Source: Candidatus Zixiibacteriota bacterium (GTDB lineage Bacteria; Zixibacteria; MSB-5A5; WJJR01). From it: a DNA stretch of 64,000 nt. Below the pieces are notes generated by a model. It searched no databases. It saw only the letters and a list, made by a program, of their open reading frames with translations, and was not told where the DNA came from. The stretch covers positions 62,001-126,000 of the forward strand of contig JBFMGX010000015.1 of assembly GCA_040752595.1 (NCBI GenBank). The letters run 5' to 3'. Of this stretch, positions 41,309 to 48,954 are shown piece by piece; within the stretch, counting starts at the first letter, position 1; each line of letters begins with the position of its first letter. The position numbers were made by a program, and so were the translations under genes.

Positions 41309-41623
41309 ATGGGACCGATCGGACTGAATCACTATCTGGCGCTGGCGGCGGTGGTCTTTTGCATCGGCATCTACGGCATGCTGACGCGACGCAACGCCAT
41401 CGGCGTGCTGATGTCGGTCGAGCTCATGTTCAATGCGGTCAACATCACACTGGTGGCGTTCTCGCGCTTCGTCACGCCGCAGGATGCCACCGGACAGGTG
41501 GTGGCGGCCTTCACGATCGCGGTGGCGGCGGCCGAGGCGACCATCGCGCTGGCGATCGTGCTGTTGATTTACCAGCATCATCGCGGGATTGACGTGGATC
41601 GGATCAATATCATGAAGTGGTAG
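41309..41623 (+). CDS. nuoK: NADH-quinone oxidoreductase subunit K
   Basis: This 104-aa, three-helix antiporter-like subunit is the homologue of MrpC/ND4L. It starts MGPIGLNHYLALAAVVFCIG and shows the family motifs GVLMSVELMFNAVNITLVAF, with the conserved glutamate in helix 2, and AVAAAEATIALAIVLLIYQH with the glutamate in helix 3. It is tightly linked to nuoJ. Confidence 0.97.
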   Translation: MGPIGLNHYLALAAVVFCIGIYGMLTRRNAIGVLMSVELMFNAVNITLVAFSRFVTPQDATGQVVAAFTIAVAAAEATIALAIVLLIYQHHRGIDVDRINIMKW

Positions 41624-41627
41624 GGAG

Positions 41628-41662
41628 AAACAGCAGATCCCTCGCTGCGCTCGGGATGACAG
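41628..41662. repeat. half copy of REP-like family 1
   Basis: Only the right arm is present: GAAACAGCAGATCCCTCGCT...CGGGATGACAGT. It lies in the nuoK-nuoL gap. Confidence 0.65.
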
Positions 41663-41719
41663 TACGGGGATTCGCTGAGACAGACAGGGGCAGGTTCACA
41701 GAGTAGAAGAGCAGTGTCC

Positions 41720-43636
41720 ATGCTGGCATACGCCTGGCTCATACCGGTCTTTCCGCTTGTCGCGATGGTCGCCATCATGTTGGTGACGCACCGGAACCGC
41801 GCCTTGTCGGCGGGAATATCGATCACGGCGGTCTCGCTGTCCTTCCTCTGGGCGTGGGCGGTGGCATTGACGGTCTGGGGGAATCCCCAACCGCAGCGCT
41901 TCTATTTCGACTGGCTCAATCTGGGCCCATCGATGCATGTGTCGATCGGCATCCTGATCGACGGCCTGACGGCGATGATGCTGATCGTGGTCACCACCGT
42001 CGCGCTGATGGTGCAGATCTACTCGCTGGGGTACATGCACGGCGACAAGCTGTTCTCGCGCTACTATGCCTACTTGTCATTGTTCACGATGGCGATGTCG
42101 ACGTTGGTGATCGCCGACAACTTCTTTTTGATGTTCGTCAGTTGGGAATTGGTCGGGCTGGCGTCGTACCTGTTGATCGGCTTCTGGTTCGAGAAGAAGT
42201 CCGCCGCCGATGCCGGCAAGAAGGCCTTCATCACCACGCGTCTCGGCGACCTCGGATTCATCATTGGTATGCTGATGCTCTACGTCGGATGCGAGACGCT
42301 GACGTTCGAAGGCGTATTTGCCGCGGTCGAAAGCGGCACGCTGCAGGGCGCCTTCCTGACCACGGCGGCGATCTTCCTTTTCATGGGGGCGGTCGGCAAA
42401 TCGGCCCAGTTCCCATTGCATGTCTGGCTTCCCGATGCGATGGAGGGTCCGACGCCGGTGTCGGCATTGATCCACGCGGCCACGATGGTCGTGGCGGGCG
42501 TCTATCTGGTGGCGCGTTCCCTGACGATCTTCGTGGCGGCGCCGGTCGCCGCCGACGTCGTCGCCTGGATCGGCATCATCACCTCGCTGATGGCGGCCTC
42601 GATCGGCCTGGTGCAGAATGACATCAAGCGCGTGCTGGCGTATTCGACGGTTTCGCAGTTGGGCTACATGATCATGGCGCTGGGGCTCGGCGGCTTCACC
42701 GCCGGGACATTCCATCTGATGACCCACGCCTTCTTCAAGGCGTTGCTCTTCCTCGCCGCCGGGTCGGTCATTCACGCCGTGCACAGCAATGACATCCGTG
42801 ACATGGGCGGCCTGCACGCGAAGATGAAGACGACCTCGACGACCTTCCTGATCGCGGCGCTGGCGATCGCGGGGATATTCCCCCTGTCGGGGTTCTGGTC
42901 GAAGGACGAGATCGTGGCGGCCACGCTGGGCAGGCCGGTGTTCACCGTGCTGACGCTTCTGGTCGCCTTCATGACCGCTTTCTACATGTTCCGTCTGTAC
43001 TTCCTCACGTTTACCGGCAAGCCGCGTGACCAGCACAAGTTCGACCATGCCCACGAATCGCCGCGCACGATGACGGTCCCATTGATTGTCCTGGCGGTGT
43101 TGTCCGTGATTTCGGGATTCATCGGTCTGCCCTGGCTGCACAAGGGATTCTCGACCGTCGTGTATCACGGGCATCCGCACCATGGCGAGTTTCACATTCT
43201 ATGGGCGGCGATCGCGCTGGCGATTGGCTTAAGCGGGATCGGGCTGGCCTATCTGATGTACTACAAGAAGTCGATCGATCCGGAACGTGTCCGTGCCGCG
43301 GCGGGTGGTGTGTACACAACGCTGTTGAACAAATACTACTTCGACGAGGCGTACGATGTCCTGTTCGTGCGCCCGTACTACGCCATGTGCCGGGGTTGGT
43401 TCTGGTTCGATCAGAAGATCATTGACGGGCTGGTCAACGGCTTTGGCGATCTCGGCGTGTTGTGGGGACGGGTCAACAAGTGGTTCGACGACACGTTTGT
43501 GGACGGCGCGGTCAACGGCATTGGCTGGCTGACGCGCGGCTTCGGCGCGACCATTCGTTACTTGCAGACCGGCCGGGTGCAGAACTACGCGTTCATCGTC
43601 TTTGCGGCGTTGGTGGTGATATGGTTGTTGCAGTGA
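41720..43636 (+). CDS. nuoL: NADH-quinone oxidoreductase subunit L
   Basis: This 638-aa proton-pumping antiporter-like subunit sits at the far end of the membrane arm. The ATG at 41720 is taken; a GTG two codons earlier is possible. Key blocks are FVSWELVGLASYLLIGFWFE with the conserved glutamate, GKSAQFPLHVWLPDAMEGPT with the lysine, LIHAATMVVAGVYLVARS with the His pair, and DIKRVLAYSTVSQLGYMIMA. The C-terminal extension forms the lateral helix (from about KKSIDPERVRAAAGGVYTTL). Complete and of normal length. Confidence 0.97.
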   Translation: MLAYAWLIPVFPLVAMVAIMLVTHRNRALSAGISITAVSLSFLWAWAVALTVWGNPQPQRFYFDWLNLGPSMHVSIGILIDGLTAMMLIVVTTVALMVQIYSLGYMHGDKLFSRYYAYLSLFTMAMSTLVIADNFFLMFVSWELVGLASYLLIGFWFEKKSAADAGKKAFITTRLGDLGFIIGMLMLYVGCETLTFEGVFAAVESGTLQGAFLTTAAIFLFMGAVGKSAQFPLHVWLPDAMEGPTPVSALIHAATMVVAGVYLVARSLTIFVAAPVAADVVAWIGIITSLMAASIGLVQNDIKRVLAYSTVSQLGYMIMALGLGGFTAGTFHLMTHAFFKALLFLAAGSVIHAVHSNDIRDMGGLHAKMKTTSTTFLIAALAIAGIFPLSGFWSKDEIVAATLGRPVFTVLTLLVAFMTAFYMFRLYFLTFTGKPRDQHKFDHAHESPRTMTVPLIVLAVLSVISGFIGLPWLHKGFSTVVYHGHPHHGEFHILWAAIALAIGLSGIGLAYLMYYKKSIDPERVRAAAGGVYTTLLNKYYFDEAYDVLFVRPYYAMCRGWFWFDQKIIDGLVNGFGDLGVLWGRVNKWFDDTFVDGAVNGIGWLTRGFGATIRYLQTGRVQNYAFIVFAALVVIWLLQ

Positions 43637-43667
43637 CCAGGTGAGAATCGGGAGGGCGAGGCTCCTG

Positions 43668-43742
43668 TTCATCCTGAGCGAAGCGAACGGGCCGATCCGA
43701 TTGGAAAGAAACAGCAGATTCCTCGCTGCGCTCGGAATGACA
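43668..43742. repeat. REP-like family 1 element
   Basis: CATCCTGAGCGAAGCGAACG at the left and AACAGCAGATTCCTCGCTGC...GGAATGACA at the right. It fills the nuoL-nuoM gap. Confidence 0.7.
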
Positions 43743-43795
43743 AGGTCGGCTCGTTTTTCAAGAATGAGGACAAGAGACCCGAGGACGGTTCACAG

Positions 43796-45268
43796 ATGAT
43801 ATCCGGCATTCTCTCGTGGATGATCTTCCTGCCGCTTGTCGGCATGGTGGTGATCATGCTTGTGCCCAAGGACAACCACCGCGCCATTCGCGGCGTGGCG
43901 TCGGTGGCGACGTTCTTGCCCCTGATCCTGTCGTTTGTCCTGCTGGCGGGGTATGACAGCTCGACGGCGGCGTTTCAGTTCGTGGAGAAGGCGGCGTGGA
44001 TTCCGGCGCTCAACGTCAACTACCACCTCGGCGCGGATGGGATCTCGGTGCCGATGCTGTTTTTGACCGCGCTGTTGTCCTTCCTGGCGGCAATCGTCTC
44101 ATTCAACATCACGACGAGGGTCAAGGAGTACTTTGCCTTCTATCTGCTTCTGACCACCGGCATGATGGGCGTCTTCGCCGCCTTGGATTTCTTTCTCTTT
44201 TATGTGTTCTGGGAGGTCATGCTGGTGCCGATGTACTTCTTGATCGGCATCTGGGGCGGACCGCGCAAGGAGTACGCGGCGATCAAGTTCTTCCTCTACA
44301 CGCTCTTCGGCTCGATCTTCATGTTGGTGGCGATTCTGGCCTTGTATTTCACCTCGACGCCGCACACGCTGTCGATCATCGAGCACATCCAACGCGCGCC
44401 GCAGATGACGCACGGCTTCCAGATCTTCGCCTTTGTCTTCTTCTTCATCGCGTTTGCAATCAAGATCCCAACCCTGCCGTTCCACACCTGGTTGCCGGAT
44501 GCCCATGTGGAAGCGCCGACCGCGGTGTCGGTGCTGCTGGCGGGAATTCTGCTGAAGATGGGGACCTACGGTTTGTTGCGCGTGTCGTTCCCGATGTTTC
44601 CCGAGGCCACCAAGTACTTTGCGCAGCCGATGGCGATCTTGGGGATGGCCGGGATCATCTATGGCGCCTTCGTCTGCATGGCGCAGACCGATCTGAAGAA
44701 GCTGGTGGCGTACTCGTCGGTCTCGCACATGGGGTACTGTCTGTTGGGGATGGCGGCGGTCGGCTCGGTGGCCGGGATATCGGGATGCATGTTCCAGATG
44801 GTGTCGCATGGGCTGATCACGGGGGCGCTGTTTATTCTGGTCGGCGTGATTTATGATCGCGCCCACACGCGCGACATCGACGCCTACGGCGGCATGTGGC
44901 TGAAGGTGCCGGTGTACTCCGGGATCATGGTGTTGTTCGTGCTGGGGTCGCTCGGATTGCCGGGATTGTCGGGGTTTGTCAGCGAGTTCATGGTGTTTCT
45001 GGGCGCCTTCCCCTATTTCAAGGTGATCGTGGCGCTGTCGGTGATCGGCGTGCTGTTGACCGCGGCGTACTTCCTGCGCATGATCCAGCGGATGTTCCTG
45101 GGGACCGTCGCCGGGCACACGGAGCATCTGACCGAGATCAACGCGCGGGAGATCTTCACGGTCGCGCCGCTGGCGATTCTGATGATCGCCATCGGCGTCT
45201 ATCCGACGTTGCTGTCGGATTACATCAAGGAAACGATCGTCAACCTGGTGCACGTGATCGGGGCGTAG
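43796..45268 (+). CDS. nuoM: NADH-quinone oxidoreductase subunit M
   Basis: This 490-aa antiporter-like pumping subunit starts MISGILSWMIFLPLVGMVVI. It carries LFYVFWEVMLVPMYFLIGIW with the conserved glutamate, KIPTLPFHTWLPDAHVEAPT followed by AVSVLLAGILLKMGTYGLLR with the pump lysine and channel residues, DLKKLVAYSSVSHMGYCLLG, and the late helix block LSGFVSEFMVFLGAF. Complete and of normal length. It would normally be followed directly by nuoN, but about 680 bases containing a GIY-YIG gene and repeats intervene. Confidence 0.97.
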   Translation: MISGILSWMIFLPLVGMVVIMLVPKDNHRAIRGVASVATFLPLILSFVLLAGYDSSTAAFQFVEKAAWIPALNVNYHLGADGISVPMLFLTALLSFLAAIVSFNITTRVKEYFAFYLLLTTGMMGVFAALDFFLFYVFWEVMLVPMYFLIGIWGGPRKEYAAIKFFLYTLFGSIFMLVAILALYFTSTPHTLSIIEHIQRAPQMTHGFQIFAFVFFFIAFAIKIPTLPFHTWLPDAHVEAPTAVSVLLAGILLKMGTYGLLRVSFPMFPEATKYFAQPMAILGMAGIIYGAFVCMAQTDLKKLVAYSSVSHMGYCLLGMAAVGSVAGISGCMFQMVSHGLITGALFILVGVIYDRAHTRDIDAYGGMWLKVPVYSGIMVLFVLGSLGLPGLSGFVSEFMVFLGAFPYFKVIVALSVIGVLLTAAYFLRMIQRMFLGTVAGHTEHLTEINAREIFTVAPLAILMIAIGVYPTLLSDYIKETIVNLVHVIGA

Positions 45269-45320
45269 GCACTTGACAGGGATGTGACCTGAGACCCTGG
45301 AAATGAAGAACACACCACCC

Positions 45321-45419
45321 CACTGTCATTCTGAGGCGGCTCGCACGAAGTGCGGGATGCCGGAGAATCTGCTGTTCGACACGGTGAGAAAAAGCAGATT
45401 CTTCGCTTCGCTCAGAATG
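45321..45419. repeat. REP-like family 1 element, copy A flanking the GIY-YIG gene
   Basis: It runs from CACTGTCATTCTGAGGCGGC to TTCGCTTCGCTCAGAATG. The outer arms TGTCATTCTGAG/CTCAGAATG and inner arms GAATCTGCT/AGCAGATTC can pair. It matches copy B at 45826-45924 in the same orientation with a single mismatch (G against A in CCGGAG/CCGAAG). Confidence 0.85.
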
Positions 45420-45442
45420 CTAGGGGTGGGGCATCGGCGGAC

Positions 45443-45769
45443 ATGAAGGAGTATTTCGTCTACATCATGGCAAGCCGATCACGGACGTTGTACACCGGAG
45501 TCACGAGCGACCTGACGCGACGGGTGTGGGAGCACCGGCACGCGGCAAGGGGTGGCTTCACAGCGAAGTACAAAGCCCACCGTCTCGTGTACTACCAGTC
45601 GACACCGAACATCTCTGCCGCGATTGCCCGAGAAAGACAGATCAAGGGCTGGCTGAGAGCACGAAAGATCGCACTGATTGAGTCCATCAATCCGACGTGG
45701 GAAGATCTTGCGCCCGACGACGTGGCCGTTGGAAAAAGAACAGCAGATTCTTCGCTTCGCTCAGAATGA
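45443..45769 (+). CDS. GIY-YIG superfamily endonuclease
   Basis: The ATG at 45443 gives 108 aa. The single GIY-YIG domain is intact: KEYFVYIMASRSRTLYTGVT holds the paired tyrosine/glycine motifs, DLTRRVWEHRH supplies the arginine helix, and AAIARERQIKGWLRARKIAL holds the conserved glutamate followed by a basic helix. This matches the small YhbQ/UPF0213-like nucleases. The last dozen residues (GKRTADSSLRSE) are encoded by a half copy of the REP-like repeat. The gene interrupts the nuoM-nuoN pair and lies between two almost identical repeat copies, suggesting insertion as a unit. Confidence 0.88.
   Translation: MKEYFVYIMASRSRTLYTGVTSDLTRRVWEHRHAARGGFTAKYKAHRLVYYQSTPNISAAIARERQIKGWLRARKIALIESINPTWEDLAPDDVAVGKRTADSSLRSE
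45733..45769. repeat. half copy of REP-like family 1 inside the GIY-YIG 3' end
   Basis: AAAAAGAACAGCAGATTCTT and CGCTTCGCTCAGAATGAC match the right arm of copies A and B. The stop codon of the nuclease gene is supplied by this sequence (TCAGAATGA). Confidence 0.75.
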
Positions 45770-45825
45770 CGCTGCGGGAAGTGATGAGAGGCGACATGCG
45801 AAATCTCTTTCACCGTAAACCGATC

Positions 45826-45928
45826 CACTGTCATTCTGAGGCGGCTCGCACGAAGTGCGGGATGCCGAAGAATCTGCTGTTCGACACGGTGAGAAAAAGC
45901 AGATTCTTCGCTTCGCTCAGAATGACAG
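45826..45928. repeat. REP-like family 1 element, copy B flanking the GIY-YIG gene
   Basis: A direct repeat of copy A at a distance of 505 bases, with complete outer arms CTGTCATTCTGAG and CTCAGAATGACAG. It ends about 20 bases before the nuoN start. Confidence 0.85.
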
Positions 45929-45947
45929 GATGGGGCGTCTGACATCC

Positions 45948-47423
45948 ATGCCCTTCAACCTCTCCCAATTCTACGCCGACTGGGGCACGATCCTCCCCGA
46001 GTGCTTCCTGTTTCTCTGGGCGCTGGTGATTCTCGCCTGGGCGACCGGGACCCGCGATGAGAAGCCGGGGGGTTCCGGCCTCTTTGCGGCGCTGACGATC
46101 ATCGGAGCCGTGATCACTGCCGTTTGGGTCGCCATGACCGCGGATGGCACCGCCTTCGGCGGGACATTCGTCTTCGACCGTCTGGCGGTGGTCTTCAAAG
46201 AGATCGTGCTCGGCACCGTGATCCTGACCGCCATGTCGTCTGTCGGCACAGTGGGACGGCTGCGGGCGCATCGCGGCGAATACTACGGCATGATCCTGTT
46301 TTCGGCGGTCGGGATGATGCTGATGGCCTCGGCGACCGAGCTTCTGCTGCTCTATGTATCGATCGAGCTGTCGACCATCGCCCTATTCGCGCTGGCGGCC
46401 TACCACAAGACCAATCGCAAGTCGGCCGAAGCGGGTCTGAAGTACGTGATCCTCGGCGGGATTTCCTCGGCGATCCTGCTGTATGGCGTCGCCTTACTCT
46501 ATGGTCTGACCGGCACCACCGAGCTGGCGGCGATCCGCACGGCGGTCCTGCAAATGTACACAAGCACAGGTGTTTTTCCACCCGCGATGACGCTGGCGCT
46601 CATTCTGGTTGTTGCCGGATTCGGATTCAAACTGGCGCTGGCGCCGTTTCACATGTGGGCGCCCGATGTGTACGAGGGCGCGCCGACGCCGATCACCGCT
46701 TATCTGTCGGTTGCCTCCAAGGCGGCGGCGGTGGCGGCCTTCATCCGGGTCTTCTTCATCGGGTTGGAATCGGCGCAGTCGGTGTGGATTCAGGTGATCG
46801 CGGCCCTGGCGGCGCTGGCGATGATCGTCGGCAACGTCACCGCGATCGTGCAGACCAACATCAAGCGCATGCTGGCCTATTCCTCGGTGGCGCAGATCGG
46901 GTATGTGCTGGTCGGCGCGGTGGCGCTCGACACCTGGGGCGCCACGGCGATGTCGTTTTACATGATGGCGTACCTGTTCGCCAACATGGGCGCCTTCATC
47001 TGCGTGATCGCCTTTTCCGAACGCACCGGCTCGGATGAGATCGCGCACTATGATGGCCTGGCGCAGCGCTCGCCTGTGCTGGCGGCGTTCTTTACACTGT
47101 TCCTGTTGTCGTTGACCGGCATTCCGCCGACGGCGGGATTTTTGGCCAAGTACTATGTCTTCCTGGCGGCGATCAACGCCGACTACATGTGGCTGGTCAT
47201 CATCGGCGTGGTGACATCGGTGATCGCGCTCTACTACTATGCCACCGTGATCCGCCGCATGTACTTCCCCGCCGAGGCGCCATCGGGTGGCGTGGCTTTG
47301 TCCCTTAGCTTGACGGTGGCATTGATTCTCTCGGCCGCCGGTGTCCTGTTCTTCGGCATTTTCCCCGGATCGTTCGTGGCGTTTATTCAGAACGCCGCGC
47401 AGATGCTGCTGGCGGGGATGTGA
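45948..47423 (+). CDS. nuoN: NADH-quinone oxidoreductase subunit N
   Basis: This 491-aa antiporter-like pumping subunit starts MPFNLSQFYADWGTILPECF at 45948, just after repeat copy B. Key blocks are LLYVSIELSTIALFALAAYH with the conserved glutamate, FGFKLALAPFHMWAPDVYEG followed by APTPITAYLSVASKAA with pump lysines, and IKRMLAYSSVAQIGYVLVGA. Normal length and complete. It is the last complex I gene in the window; the genes for subunits B, C, D, E, F, G and I are not nearby. Confidence 0.97.
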   Translation: MPFNLSQFYADWGTILPECFLFLWALVILAWATGTRDEKPGGSGLFAALTIIGAVITAVWVAMTADGTAFGGTFVFDRLAVVFKEIVLGTVILTAMSSVGTVGRLRAHRGEYYGMILFSAVGMMLMASATELLLLYVSIELSTIALFALAAYHKTNRKSAEAGLKYVILGGISSAILLYGVALLYGLTGTTELAAIRTAVLQMYTSTGVFPPAMTLALILVVAGFGFKLALAPFHMWAPDVYEGAPTPITAYLSVASKAAAVAAFIRVFFIGLESAQSVWIQVIAALAALAMIVGNVTAIVQTNIKRMLAYSSVAQIGYVLVGAVALDTWGATAMSFYMMAYLFANMGAFICVIAFSERTGSDEIAHYDGLAQRSPVLAAFFTLFLLSLTGIPPTAGFLAKYYVFLAAINADYMWLVIIGVVTSVIALYYYATVIRRMYFPAEAPSGGVALSLSLTVALILSAAGVLFFGIFPGSFVAFIQNAAQMLLAGM

Positions 47424-47448
47424 CAATCCGGACAAGTGGCATTGATCC

Positions 47449-47531
47449 GTAGGGGCGTATGGCAATACGCCCCTACGGGGGATTCACTGTATCCGAGCGT
47501 CCCGACGGGCGAACACAGAGGTTCGCCCCTA
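47449..47531. repeat. family 4 repeat unit
   Basis: CGTAGGGGCGTATGGCAATA and its partner TACGCCCCTACGG are followed by GGGCGAACACAGAGGTTCGC and CCCTACT. The second part recurs at 48278-48305. It lies at the 3' end of the convergent barrel gene. Confidence 0.65.
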
Positions 47532-48179
47532 CTGGAGCACGGTGATCATCAGATGAAAACCGGTGTGGAGCGACGTGTGGCCGTCATTGGTGTTGTCGTT
47601 CGGCAGTTCCAAGTTGAGGAATACCTCGGGGGTCAAGCTGAAGTGCTTGTCGATGAACCACTCGATGGAGGCGGCCGGCTCAAGACTGAAGGTCAGGTGT
47701 GTCCCATCGTCAATGCCTGGATCTTGCATTGTGCCGCCCCAGTAGATCGGGTCGCAGTCACAATGGACGATGTCGGCATTGAGACGTCCCCCGAAGCGCA
47801 CGTGGGCATTGTCATCCAGCGATGAACGTTGAAATGCGCCGACCGACAAGGGCACATCCCAGATTCTCCAAGTGTATACATCCTGACTGTGAACATTGAT
47901 GCCGAGTTCGTAGTCCAATTCCCGGGTTGCGTAGTAGCGGATCACAAAGTCGCGGAAGCCAAGAGGATGGCTGAACGACACTTGGTCGTATTCCTGAAAA
48001 CCGGGATCAATCTCGAGGACGCCCTTGCTCCAATTGCGTGTCCAGCCGCCCTGCATGCGCAGACCGATGCCGATTCTGTCGGTGGGATCGACATTCTCGG
48101 CGCTGGTCTGTGTGATGGACAACAGTAACACAAGACCGCAGAGGGCCGGTGCAGCCCACCGTGCGATTGTCCGGGACAT
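47529..48179 (-). CDS. predicted outer-membrane beta-barrel protein
   Basis: This 216-aa protein has a signal peptide (MSRTIARWAAPALCGLVLLL, cleavage near QTSAEN). The mature part consists of alternating strand-like segments rich in aromatic and glycine residues (RIGIGLRMQGGWTRNW, RYYATRELDYELGINVHSQD, AASIEWFIDKHFSLTPEVFL) and ends HTGFHLMITVLQ. The terminal aromatic-x-hydrophobic pattern suits an eight-stranded outer-membrane barrel. No family was recognised. The last codons border a family 4 repeat. Confidence 0.6.
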   Translation of the reverse strand: MSRTIARWAAPALCGLVLLLSITQTSAENVDPTDRIGIGLRMQGGWTRNWSKGVLEIDPGFQEYDQVSFSHPLGFRDFVIRYYATRELDYELGINVHSQDVYTWRIWDVPLSVGAFQRSSLDDNAHVRFGGRLNADIVHCDCDPIYWGGTMQDPGIDDGTHLTFSLEPAASIEWFIDKHFSLTPEVFLNLELPNDNTNDGHTSLHTGFHLMITVLQ

Positions 48180-48329
48180 GGCTGTCTCCTTTCGCTTGGG
48201 GATCGATGGATGCCGTCTGACGGCTCGGCCAATAAGTTGTACCGCGTAGGGCAGGTCAAGGATTCACCGGGGATTGCCGGGCGAACACACAGGTTCGCCC
48301 CTACTCAGCGCGGCGTGGAATTGCGTATT

Positions 48330-48728
48330 ATGGGCAGGATGATGACGCTCCCCGACCGCGAGAACTTCGGTTACAACGCCACGGTGACCGATCATTTCCA
48401 GAACCCGCGCAACGCGGGGGATATGGAGGACCCGTCATGCGTGGGGATTGCGCGCAATTCGGAATGCGGCGATCTGCTGAAGTTGTATCTGAAAATCGAC
48501 GGCGGCCGGATCGTGGCGGCAAAGTTCAAGACCTATGGTTGCGGCGCGGCGATTGCATCGTCGTCGATGCTGACCGAGTTGTTGATCGGCCGCACCGTCG
48601 CTGAAGCAACAGCGATAACGAATGTCGAGGTCGCGGAAGCCTTGGGGGGCCTTCCCGAACGCAAGTTGCATTGTTCGGTGTTGGCGCAAGAGGCGACGCG
48701 GGCGGCGATGGCGGATTGGGGATCGTAG
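48330..48728 (+). CDS. iscU: IscU/NifU-type iron-sulfur cluster scaffold
   Basis: This 132-aa protein starts MGRMMTLPDRENFGYNATVT; later ATGs at 48339 and 48342 are possible. The three scaffold cysteines are in the expected contexts: NSECGDLLKLYL, FKTYGCGAAIASSSMLTEL and PERKLHCSVLAQEATRAA. FQNPRNAGDMEDPSCVGIAR is the IscU N-terminal signature. It lacks the SufU insertion, so the genome has two scaffold types. No iscS or iscA is adjacent. It is followed by nadA, whose product needs a [4Fe-4S] cluster. Confidence 0.88.
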   Translation: MGRMMTLPDRENFGYNATVTDHFQNPRNAGDMEDPSCVGIARNSECGDLLKLYLKIDGGRIVAAKFKTYGCGAAIASSSMLTELLIGRTVAEATAITNVEVAEALGGLPERKLHCSVLAQEATRAAMADWGS

Positions 48729-48868
48729 GGGCACGGCGTGCCGTGCCCGCAGGGGGCTGAAAGTCGAAGATCCCGAGCGAAGCGAGGGACCTCCCTGTCC
48801 GCGAGCCGTAGCATCGTGGACAAGGGGCTTCAGCCCCTTAATGGCGGGCAGAGCCCGCCCTACAAGAG
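48726..48868. repeat. cluster of dispersed hairpins
   Basis: GTAGGGGCACGGCGTGCCGT, GCAGGGGGCTGAAAGTC, a decayed family 1 fragment (CCCGAGCGAAGCGAGGGACC), ACAAGGGGCTTCAGCCCCTT and GGCGGGCAGAGCCCGCC follow one another in about 140 bases between iscU and nadA. Confidence 0.6.
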
Positions 48869-48954
48869 CCGGATGGATGGCAACCAAGAGTCGCATCGAA
48901 AGCGTAATGCAGAGGGAAACCGTCCGGCGGAGGCGCGAAATCGCCAGATCAACC

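Noticed and set aside
44099-45313. 404-codon open frame antisense to nuoM
   Set aside because: H/R/Q-rich antisense translation of a clear NuoM.
1193-45928. Repeats considered as a CRISPR array
   Set aside because: Copies are inverted-arm elements scattered singly over many kilobases, without regular spacers or cas genes.
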